Shown here in pieces: positions 44,947 to 52,102 of a DNA stretch of 64,000 bases. The stretch comes from DASQHY01 sp035602605 (GTDB lineage Bacteria; Acidobacteriota; Terriglobia; Acidiferrales; UBA7541), in the NCBI GenBank assembly GCA_035602605.1, contig DATNLZ010000127.1, positions 1-64,000 of the forward strand. Direction: 5' to 3'. Positions within the stretch are counted from its first letter, which is position 1. Each line of letters begins with the position of its first letter. Made by a program: the position numbers and the translations under genes. The notes beneath the pieces are model-generated. The model ran no database searches and had not been told where the DNA came from. It was given only the letters and a program-made list of their open reading frames with translations.

Positions 44947-45555
44947 TCAAGTGTCGCTCTTTCGGATCAGGGCGAGGAATTCGTCGCGTGTCTGTTTATT
45001 TTCGCGGAAAGCACCCAGCATCGCGCTGGTCACGGCTTGCGAGTGCTGCTTTTCCACGCCGCGCATCACCATACAAAGATGCCGCGCTTCGATAATGACG
45101 CCAACTCCTTCGGGGCTGATTTTTTCAGCGATGACTGAAGCGATCTGATGCGTAAGCCGCTCTTGAATTTGCAGGCGGCGCGCGAACATGTTCACCAGCC
45201 GCGCGATTTTACTGAGCCCGATCACTTTCTTGTTGGGGAGGTAGGCAACGTGACACTTACCAAAAAAGGGGAGCAAATGGTGTTCGCACAAACTGAACAC
45301 CTCAATATCCTTCACCACGACCATTTCGTCGTAGCATATGCTGAAGGTGGCGTTGTTCAGGATATCGCCGGCGTCCTGCTTATATCCTGCGGTTAGGAAG
45401 CGCAGCGCTTTTTCAAAACGCTCGGGCGTACGGCGAAGCCCTTCGCGGTTTGGGTCCTCGCCAATTAATCCAAGCATTCGTCGGACCAGATCGGCAACCG
45501 ACTCGCTCGACCCTGATTTTGCTTCGGGAATCACAAGCTCTTCACGAGGAGCCAC
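44947..45555 (-). CDS. folE: GTP cyclohydrolase I
   Basis: A 202-residue GCYH-I that turns GTP into 7,8-dihydroneopterin triphosphate. The zinc ligands appear in FSLCEHHLLPFFGKCHVAYL (Cys and His) and near MVMRGVEKQHS (Cys in HLCMVMRG). The start at the GTG 45555 is chosen as a strong AAAGGAG site lies 7 bases upstream within the end of the preceding gene; a reading to 45588 would overlap that gene without such a site. With this start it begins one base after the pterin synthase stop, so the three genes (two pterin synthases and folE) are tightly linked. Confidence 0.95.
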   Translation of the reverse strand: MAPREELVIPEAKSGSSESVADLVRRMLGLIGEDPNREGLRRTPERFEKALRFLTAGYKQDAGDILNNATFSICYDEMVVVKDIEVFSLCEHHLLPFFGKCHVAYLPNKKVIGLSKIARLVNMFARRLQIQERLTHQIASVIAEKISPEGVGVIIEARHLCMVMRGVEKQHSQAVTSAMLGAFRENKQTRDEFLALIRKSDT

Positions 45556-45556
45556 G

Positions 45557-45991
45557 TTATACTCCTTTGTCGCCTGAATATTCGACACTGTTCAAGCCGG
45601 TCTCTTCCAACCGAATACCCTCCAGCTTAGCGCTTGGAAAGCTTTTCAGACGCGAGTAAATCTCAATGCAAAGATTCTCAGAAGTAGGTACCCTTTCATG
45701 AAATACAGGAAGTTCCTTGTTCAGATAGCGATGGTCGAAATCCTCGAGCACCTCACGTTCGACAAACCTGTCCAGATCCGCCAGATTAGCGATCATTCCG
45801 GTAGCGTGATCAAGCGGGCCTGAAAGACTGACTTCGATCACATAATTGTGACCGTGACCATACGGGTTGCTGCACTTCCCGTAAATTCGGCTGTTTTCTT
45901 CTTCGCTGAAGCGCGCGTTATGCAGGCGGTGGGATGCCGCGAAACGATAGCGGCGCGTCAGTACAAGTTTTAACTGATTTGACGATTTCAT
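45557..45991 (-). CDS. 6-pyruvoyl-tetrahydropterin synthase paralogue 2 (QueD/PTPS family)
   Basis: A 144-residue PTPS-fold protein. Zinc histidines are in YRFAASHRLH and NPYGHGHNYVIEV; the catalytic cysteine is in IYGKCSNPYGHGHNY. FDHRYLNKELP and PTSENLCIEIYSRL complete the family signature. The G-K-C-x-N-P-x-G-H-G-H-N-Y form is that of animal PTPS rather than bacterial QueD, which points to pterin chemistry. It overlaps the previous paralogue by 4 bases (ATGA) and directly precedes folE by one base. It is about one-half identical by eye to its twin. Confidence 0.88.
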   Translation of the reverse strand: MKSSNQLKLVLTRRYRFAASHRLHNARFSEEENSRIYGKCSNPYGHGHNYVIEVSLSGPLDHATGMIANLADLDRFVEREVLEDFDHRYLNKELPVFHERVPTSENLCIEIYSRLKSFPSAKLEGIRLEETGLNSVEYSGDKGV

Positions 45992-46419
45992 CGGGCGGAG
46001 CTCCGATTGGTCGAATCACGATAGCAATCCACGAACAAATCGGGGGTCTCGTAGAGTCGCACTCGATGCAGCGAGCCTTTTGTGATTTTGGGTTCCAGAA
46101 AATTCCAGACGACCGAGGCGATAGTTTCACACGTAGGAATCTGGCCAGCCAGCTCCGGCACCTCATAGTTCAGGAAACGGTGGTCCATCCGCTCGATGAT
46201 TTCCCTCTGCAGAATTCCTTTCAACTCTTTCAGGTCCAGCACCATTCCCGTCTGCGGATCCGGCTCGCCCGCCACAGTCACTTCCAAAACATAATTGTGT
46301 CCATGGCCATGCGGATTATTGCACTTACCAAAAATGCGTCGGTTCTCTTCGGCTGAAAATGCCGGATTGTGGTAGAGATGCGAAGCTGAGAACTCGATCT
46401 TGCGAGTGATATAAACCAT
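45988..46419 (-). CDS. 6-pyruvoyl-tetrahydropterin synthase paralogue 1 (QueD/PTPS family)
   Basis: A 143-residue twin of the next gene. It has IEFSASHLYHNPAF (first zinc His), FGKCNNPHGHGHNYVLEV (Cys and two zinc His), MDHRFLNYEVPEL, PTCETIASVVWNFL and the end VRLYETPDLFVDC. All active-site residues are kept, so both copies should be active, perhaps as two subfunctions or a hetero-oligomer. It starts 15 bases after the glycosyltransferase stop on the same strand and overlaps its paralogue by ATGA. Confidence 0.88.
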   Translation of the reverse strand: MVYITRKIEFSASHLYHNPAFSAEENRRIFGKCNNPHGHGHNYVLEVTVAGEPDPQTGMVLDLKELKGILQREIIERMDHRFLNYEVPELAGQIPTCETIASVVWNFLEPKITKGSLHRVRLYETPDLFVDCYRDSTNRSSAR

Positions 46420-46434
46420 TCGATCGTTCCTGCC

Positions 46435-47478
46435 TCAATTTCCAGGCGACGTCACCGGATACTCGCGCCCTTTCCAAGTGATCGTACCTTGAGCGTAACG
46501 TCGCGCCGATGCCAGTAGGGCCGCAGCGTAAAGAATCACGCCGAGCCCATAATATAGGATACAGGAAAGCGGAAAATGATTCCGGCGAAGCATACCTGCA
46601 TAGATCACGTGGCGTCCGGCAAGTAACATCAGCCCGGCGATAACCAGAACGGGCCGCTCGGTCCGGAACGCACGGAACGGTATCAGACTCATCGCCAGCA
46701 ACAGCAGCGGTATCCACGGCACGACAGAGGCAAGTTCCGTCCAGCGGTGCTTTCCGGGACCGATCATTAGGGGATACAGATTCTTGGTCCATCCTTGCCA
46801 CATCGCGGAAAAACTGCTGTACATCCGCACCTTCGCTATACCTGGTCCGGGCGCAAAGTAGAGACGGTATCCGGCGCGCTTGGCAAGGCGAGCCAAGGCC
46901 ACGTCCTCGAGCACCTCGCCGGCGACGCTCGTGTGGCCGCCGATAGCCTGGTACGCGTCGCGGCGGATCAACAAGTACTGACCGTTAGCCGCGGCAACGC
47001 CGGATCCCGGATCGTTCACAACGGCGTAAGAAAAAGTCTGAGCCAACCGGCAAAAGACGAACGGAATCAATGCGCGTTCCCACCACGTCCGCAGTTCCTG
47101 CTGGGGCGAATAGGAGACCAGCGTTGCACCGGTATCAGCCGCGGCTGACAGCCCGCGGCTAACTGAGTTTGGCAGATGCACCACGTCGGCATCGGTGAAT
47201 AGCAGCCAATCTCCAGTGGCGCCCGCCGCGCCCACAGAAAGCGCAAAATTTTTACCGACCCAGCCATCGGGCAGAGGTTTGGCTTCAAGGCAACGCAGAT
47301 GTCGAATGTGGGCTGCAAGCCGGGAGAGGACCGCGGCAGTGCCGTCAGTTGAGTGGTCATTGACGACAATGATCTCGGCAATTTCGGGCTGCCGGGCCAG
47401 AGATTCGACGGCGGCGGCGATGGTGTCCTGTTCGTTGCGCGCAGGAATAACTGCACGAACACTGATGGGGTGCGTCAT
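46435..47478 (-). CDS. GT2-family membrane glycosyltransferase
   Basis: A 347-residue protein (an in-frame GTG at 47514 would add 12 residues). The catalytic domain starts VRAVIPARNEQDTIAAAVES, has the DHS/ADG-like VVNDHSTDGT, the metal-binding DADV in LLFTDADVVHLP, and the acceptor-side GEVLEDVALARLAKRAG; LPDGWVGKNFAL is shared with HpnB/CrtQ-like enzymes. Three to four helices at the C-terminus anchor it in the membrane. The acceptor may be a lipid or carotenoid; not deducible. It leads the pterin gene group on this strand. Confidence 0.85.
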   Translation of the reverse strand: MTHPISVRAVIPARNEQDTIAAAVESLARQPEIAEIIVVNDHSTDGTAAVLSRLAAHIRHLRCLEAKPLPDGWVGKNFALSVGAAGATGDWLLFTDADVVHLPNSVSRGLSAAADTGATLVSYSPQQELRTWWERALIPFVFCRLAQTFSYAVVNDPGSGVAAANGQYLLIRRDAYQAIGGHTSVAGEVLEDVALARLAKRAGYRLYFAPGPGIAKVRMYSSFSAMWQGWTKNLYPLMIGPGKHRWTELASVVPWIPLLLLAMSLIPFRAFRTERPVLVIAGLMLLAGRHVIYAGMLRRNHFPLSCILYYGLGVILYAAALLASARRYAQGTITWKGREYPVTSPGN

Positions 47479-47555
47479 GTCGAGTGAATTCGCACGAGGG
47501 GACGCTGTGCTCACCGTTCGCGTAGCGCGCGGTTAAGCTGCTATTATAGCATCCA

Positions 47556-48083
47556 GTGGGACAAGCCAAGAAAATCCTAAGATGGTCGGGGCTCGCGGCA
47601 GCGCTGTCTATCGTGGTGATTTTTGCTTCACCCAGCTATCGCCAAGGTGAAGCCAGCCTCGCCGGGAAGACGGCGCCGGAGTTTACATTCGAACGAGATG
47701 GCAAGCAGACAACGCTCAGCAACTTTCGCAGCAAAGTAGTCGTTCTGAATTTCTGGGCCACCTGGTGCCCACCATGCGTTGAGGAAACGCCGTCGCTCAA
47801 CCGGCTGCAACAACACATCGGCTCTCGAGGCGGTACCGTGCTCGGCATCAGCGTTGATGAAGATTCGCAAGCCTACGAGCAGTTTTTGCGAAATCAAAAT
47901 ATCGTCTTCCCGACGTTCCGCGACCCGACAAAGAAAATTTCGCTGCAGTACGGCACCTCGATATACCCCGAAACCTACATCATTGACCGCGAAGGCCGCA
48001 TCGCGCGAAAGATTATCGGTCCGCAAAATTGGGACTCACCGGAATTAATCACGTACTTAGACACGCTCCTCAGCCAAAGCTAA
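47556..48083 (+). CDS. TlpA/ResA-like thioredoxin
   Basis: A 175-residue membrane-anchored thioredoxin-fold protein. A hydrophobic helix (GLAAALSIVVIFASP) is followed by the TlpA/ResA core: GKTAPEFTFERDGKQTTLSN, then VVVLNFWATWCPPCVEETPS with the W-C-P-P-C redox pair, and YPETYIIDREGRIARKIIGP with the cis-proline. Such proteins reduce disulphides outside the membrane, for example in cytochrome c assembly. The start is GTG. It is divergent from the glycosyltransferase across a gap that has a small GCTAT-T-ATAGC palindrome near 47540. Confidence 0.9.
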   Translation: MGQAKKILRWSGLAAALSIVVIFASPSYRQGEASLAGKTAPEFTFERDGKQTTLSNFRSKVVVLNFWATWCPPCVEETPSLNRLQQHIGSRGGTVLGISVDEDSQAYEQFLRNQNIVFPTFRDPTKKISLQYGTSIYPETYIIDREGRIARKIIGPQNWDSPELITYLDTLLSQS

Positions 48084-48158
48084 GCGTTTGCGGAAAGTCA
48101 AAACGCTGACTGTTACCGGTTTATTTCGGCGACGTATGCGCCCTGTGGCGGCTATACC

Positions 48159-49412
48159 CTATTCGTAGCGCAAAGCTTCGACAGGATCGAGGCGCGCGGC
48201 CTGGATCGCCGGGAAAAGTCCGCTGAATACCCCGACGACAATCAGTATCCCTGAAGACAGAAGCAGAGTAGCGATCGAAATTCGCAGGTGAATGTCTACT
48301 TTACCGCTGGTGTCTTCATAACCTGGCCCGAGAAATGGGAGTGTGCCAATTGCAGATGTGATCGCCACCGACAGCAGAATACCCACGGCTCCAGCGACTA
48401 CTGTGAGAGCGAGCGCCTCGGCCAAAAATTGCAGGCGAATATGAATTTTACGTGCACCGAGAGCACGGCGCAATCCAATCTCGCGCACGCGCTCTTCAAC
48501 CGAAACAAGCATGATGTTCATAACTCCAACACCTCCAATCCCCAGGGTCAATGCGCCAACCAAGAACAGTAGCACCTCCACGCCTATGGTAATTCCTTCA
48601 TAGATGGGCTTGAATTCCTGGCGGCCATACATTTGAATGGCGCGTTTATCACTGGCGGCAAAGCGCTGCCGCGCTGCTACGGCGGCGCGCACCTGCGTCA
48701 TGGCCTGGGCCTCGAACTGGAGCGCGATCGGCTCGAACAGAAGCACGCTCGCATACCGGGCGTCCCACATGTCACCCGCTGCAGAATAGGGTATAAAGAC
48801 GGATTGGTCATCGCTGGTGAAATAGTTGCTATCAGAAAACTTTGTGTCCATTGTTCCGATTACCGTGAAGCGAACGCCGTCGATGCGCACCTCTTCACCA
48901 ATCGCCGGTTGTCCGCTAAATAACTTTTTGCGTAAGCGCGCGCCCAGGAAAGCAACACGGCGCCGCTCAGCTATGTCCTGCGCGGTGATCCAGCGACCCT
49001 CAAAAGGAATCTCATTGCGCATCTCGCCGTACTCGGGATAAATGCCACGAATTGCAGTGTTAGAAAGCCGCTCTTGATAAGAAATCCCCTTGAAACGGAC
49101 GGTTTCAAGTGTCACGCGCCTTACAAGCGGAGCTTGAGCGCGGATCCATTCCACGTCCTCTTGTTCGAAGCGGACCTTTTTGCCAGCACGTTCTCCGCCC
49201 GCTTGTTGGCTAGTAGTACCCGGCCAGCACACTACGGCGCCTTTGCCGAAAACTTCGAAGGTGTACATTAAGACTTGGCGGAAGCCGCTGCCATAACTAA
49301 GCAAAAGCGTCACGGCAACAATTCCCCAAACAATACCCATCATCGTGAGCATACTTCGCGCCGGGTTGCGGCCTAATGCCGACCAGGCTTGCCGCAGAAT
49401 TTCGCGTACCAT
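48159..49412 (-). CDS. MacB-type ABC transporter permease (second copy in the operon)
   Basis: A 417-residue permease. It has an N-terminal helix (RSMLTMMGIVWGIVAVTLLL), a large extracytoplasmic MacB-like domain, and three C-terminal helices (VLLFLVGALTLGIGGVGVMN, IMLVSVEERVREIGLRRALG and the last pair), ending in RLDPVEALRYE, the FtsX/MacB signature. It starts at 49412 one base after the stop of the other permease, and lacks any ATPase domain. It probably pairs with the upstream permease to form a heterodimeric channel driven by an ATPase encoded elsewhere. Confidence 0.88.
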   Translation of the reverse strand: MVREILRQAWSALGRNPARSMLTMMGIVWGIVAVTLLLSYGSGFRQVLMYTFEVFGKGAVVCWPGTTSQQAGGERAGKKVRFEQEDVEWIRAQAPLVRRVTLETVRFKGISYQERLSNTAIRGIYPEYGEMRNEIPFEGRWITAQDIAERRRVAFLGARLRKKLFSGQPAIGEEVRIDGVRFTVIGTMDTKFSDSNYFTSDDQSVFIPYSAAGDMWDARYASVLLFEPIALQFEAQAMTQVRAAVAARQRFAASDKRAIQMYGRQEFKPIYEGITIGVEVLLFLVGALTLGIGGVGVMNIMLVSVEERVREIGLRRALGARKIHIRLQFLAEALALTVVAGAVGILLSVAITSAIGTLPFLGPGYEDTSGKVDIHLRISIATLLLSSGILIVVGVFSGLFPAIQAARLDPVEALRYE

Positions 49413-49413
49413 T

Positions 49414-50670
49414 TCAGCCCCCCGCCTCGAACCGTAAGGCTTCAATCGGATCGACGGCCGCCGCTCGGGTGGCCGGATAGATTGCCGAAACGACAGCGAT
49501 GGCTCCAAGAAGCGCTGCGGAAAGCAAACCGAGCTTCCAGCTTGCCAGCAAGCCTGCGAAAAAAAGAGGCATGGGCATCAGATTTACGAGCGCACAAAAA
49601 CCGTATGCTATTGCGAGCCCGATAGCACCGCTCAAAAAAACAACAATCATCGTCTCAACAAAAAATTGCCGCAGAATCGATCGGCGAGTCGCACCCAAAG
49701 CCATGCGAACGCCGATCTCGCGCGTGCGTTCGCGAACCGATACAAGCATCACGTTCATGACTCCGAGTCCACCGAGAAAAAGCGTGGCCACGCCGACTGC
49801 GCCAAGAAAATATTCCATCCCGTCGAAAAGGAGCTGGCGCGCCTGCGCGTCTTTCACCGTGTCCCACATTCCGGCGGCCTCTTTATCCCGTGGATCAAAG
49901 TCATGCAGGCGGCCAAGGGTTCGTTTGACCTGGCGAACACAATCGGCGTGGCTGGCGAGTGCGAGTGGCACCACGATTAGGCGGTCAATGGAATGCGGAA
50001 TGGCTGGCGGCTTGTTCGGGAATTCTCGGGTCATTACGTTATATGGGATAAAGACTTTGCGAACATCCAGACCGTCGTAACTGGAATTTTGTTCCTTGGA
50101 CTTCATTACCCCGATGACCGTGAACGGGGTTCCATTGAGCCAAATCTTTTCGCCGACCGGTGATCGCTCCGCAAAGAGCTGCTTGTTTGCGTCACTCCCG
50201 AGGAAAGCCACGTGCCGCGCCATGTGGTTGTCTTCCTCATTATAAAAACGGCCCTCTTTGACTGCGATGCTTCGCACCTCTGCAAACGGCGACAGCGAAC
50301 CTACAACATTAAGATCGCCGCTGTTGAATAGACTGCGCACCTGAACCGAGTTGCCCAATTCCGGCAGAACATATTTGCAGGAGGGAGCTTCAGCTTGCAC
50401 CTTCTGATAATCCAATTCGTCCCAGCGGATCAAGCGGCCCGAGCGCATTCCGCCTGCCTGCATGCTCGTGCGGCCGGCGAAAACAATTATGATGTCCTTG
50501 CCAAAGGTTTGCTGATTCCTCTCGACTCCGACGCTGAGGCCGGTTCCGCCGGCGACCATGATGGTCACGGAGATAATTCCCCACGCGACACCAAACATGG
50601 TGAGAAAGGTTCGGCGCTTGTGAGCCCACAGCGTGTCCAGAGTACTGGCGAGAAGGTCGCGGAAAGACAT
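49414..50670 (-). CDS. MacB-type ABC transporter permease (first copy)
   Basis: A 418-residue permease with the same layout as its neighbour: AHKRRTFLTMFGVAWGIISV as the first helix, an extracytoplasmic domain, LGGLGVMNVMLVSVRERTRE IGVRMALGATRR at the C-terminal helices and the DPIEALRFE end. It lacks the ABC ATPase domain found in E. coli MacB. It follows the periplasmic adaptor gene by 11 bases. The cargo of this family ranges from macrolides and peptides to lipoproteins. Confidence 0.88.
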   Translation of the reverse strand: MSFRDLLASTLDTLWAHKRRTFLTMFGVAWGIISVTIMVAGGTGLSVGVERNQQTFGKDIIIVFAGRTSMQAGGMRSGRLIRWDELDYQKVQAEAPSCKYVLPELGNSVQVRSLFNSGDLNVVGSLSPFAEVRSIAVKEGRFYNEEDNHMARHVAFLGSDANKQLFAERSPVGEKIWLNGTPFTVIGVMKSKEQNSSYDGLDVRKVFIPYNVMTREFPNKPPAIPHSIDRLIVVPLALASHADCVRQVKRTLGRLHDFDPRDKEAAGMWDTVKDAQARQLLFDGMEYFLGAVGVATLFLGGLGVMNVMLVSVRERTREIGVRMALGATRRSILRQFFVETMIVVFLSGAIGLAIAYGFCALVNLMPMPLFFAGLLASWKLGLLSAALLGAIAVVSAIYPATRAAAVDPIEALRFEAGG

Positions 50671-50681
50671 AGAAGTGGCGC

Positions 50682-51914
50682 TTATTGCAGGATCACTTGC
50701 TGCTTTTCATTGAGCCCGGACAAGAGTTCCGTCTTCACGCCATTCGAGATGCCCAGCTTTACAGGCACTTTCCGCCGGCCGTGCTCCCCTCTTGGGTCGG
50801 GGGCTTCCACCGAAGCATTACGGCTCTTATCGTAAATAATGGCGGCTTCCGGAAGCATCAGCACAGCTTTCTTTTCTTCAAGCAAAATTTCAGCGTTGGC
50901 GCTCATGTTGGCTTTCAAGTCGCCACCAGGATTGCGTATCGAGACCCGGACTTCGAACGTGGTCACGTTATCCTTTTCTTTGCCAAGCGGCGAAATCTTG
51001 GTTACTTTGCCGTCGAATTGTTTATCTTTGAACGATTCCACTACGATGCGCGCGGACTGGTTTAAATAGACTTTGCCAATATCGGCTTCATCTACCTTCC
51101 CCAGCACGTAGACCTCACTCACGTCTCCCAGCGTCATGATGAGCGTAGCCTGCGAACCCAGGACCAGGATGGAACTAACCGCGTCTCCCATCTGCACGTC
51201 GCGTGAAAGCACCAAGCCATCAATGGGACTGACGATTGTCGAATTCCGCAGATCTTCGCTCGCCCGCGCCAGTGCCGCTTGCGCCTGCTCCACCTGAGCT
51301 TTGGCCTTCAACACTTCCGCGCGCGAAACCGCGATGTTGCCACGAGCCGACATTTGCTTGTTTAGTGCGAGCTGGTACGCCTTTTCTGAGTCTTCAACAA
51401 AGGATTTAGCAATGAGCCCATCTATATACATCTGGCGGGCGCGCTCCATGTTGATCTTCTGGAAGGGCACCTCAGGCCCTTCCGCGTCCACTTTGTTGCG
51501 CTCGAGGGTCGCTTCACTCGATTGCATCGCGGCTTGGGCGGCGTCCAGATTCGCGCGCCACGCTCGGACATCGGCTTCGAGCTGAACTTTGTCGAGCTGT
51601 GCAAGCACCTGGCCCGCTTTCACGGTGTCCCCATAATCCGCATACAGTTTTTCCACGATGCCGCTGGCTTTCGATTTCACTTCAACCTTGGAAAGCGGTT
51701 GGACCTTTCCGGTAGCCACCACCGAGCGCGCCAGATCACCGCGCTCCACCATGGCAAGTTTCGACGGATCAATCTCAGTGCTGGGATGAAGAGCCGCCAT
51801 TACTCCGTAGCCCGCGCCGATCAAGACCAGACCAAGAATCGATCCAATCATAATTCTGCGCCGGCGCTTTCCCCCATTTTTACCATTGCCATTTAAATTG
51901 GCACGGTCTGACAT
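50682..51914 (-). CDS. MacA/HlyD-type periplasmic adaptor protein
   Basis: A 410-residue membrane fusion protein. One N-terminal helix (MIGSILGLVLIGAGYGVMAA), then the lipoyl/barrel-sandwich parts (VVATGKVQPLSKVEVKSKAS and STIVSPIDGLVLSRDVQMGD), a coiled-coil hairpin with many Ala/Gln/Glu residues between, and a beta barrel (DEADIGKVYLNQSARIVVES). It links inner-membrane permeases to an outer-membrane channel. It is the first gene of the three-gene unit, with no ATPase and no TolC-like gene nearby. Confidence 0.9.
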   Translation of the reverse strand: MSDRANLNGNGKNGGKRRRRIMIGSILGLVLIGAGYGVMAALHPSTEIDPSKLAMVERGDLARSVVATGKVQPLSKVEVKSKASGIVEKLYADYGDTVKAGQVLAQLDKVQLEADVRAWRANLDAAQAAMQSSEATLERNKVDAEGPEVPFQKINMERARQMYIDGLIAKSFVEDSEKAYQLALNKQMSARGNIAVSRAEVLKAKAQVEQAQAALARASEDLRNSTIVSPIDGLVLSRDVQMGDAVSSILVLGSQATLIMTLGDVSEVYVLGKVDEADIGKVYLNQSARIVVESFKDKQFDGKVTKISPLGKEKDNVTTFEVRVSIRNPGGDLKANMSANAEILLEEKKAVLMLPEAAIIYDKSRNASVEAPDPRGEHGRRKVPVKLGISNGVKTELLSGLNEKQQVILQ

Positions 51915-52102
51915 GATCCACTCCCACTCTGAAGTCCCAACTAGCTATACGACTTGGCTTAGAGAAAGGTTCCCTGCCCTCCTTAGACGCGGGCAGATGG
52001 CAAGAAGTCCCGTCGGATAAGGCGCACATTTTGGAGAAATGGAGGGCCAAGTTGCGGATAGCGTGCAGATCATTTACGGGCGAGTTTGCAGATCAAGCAA
52101 CT

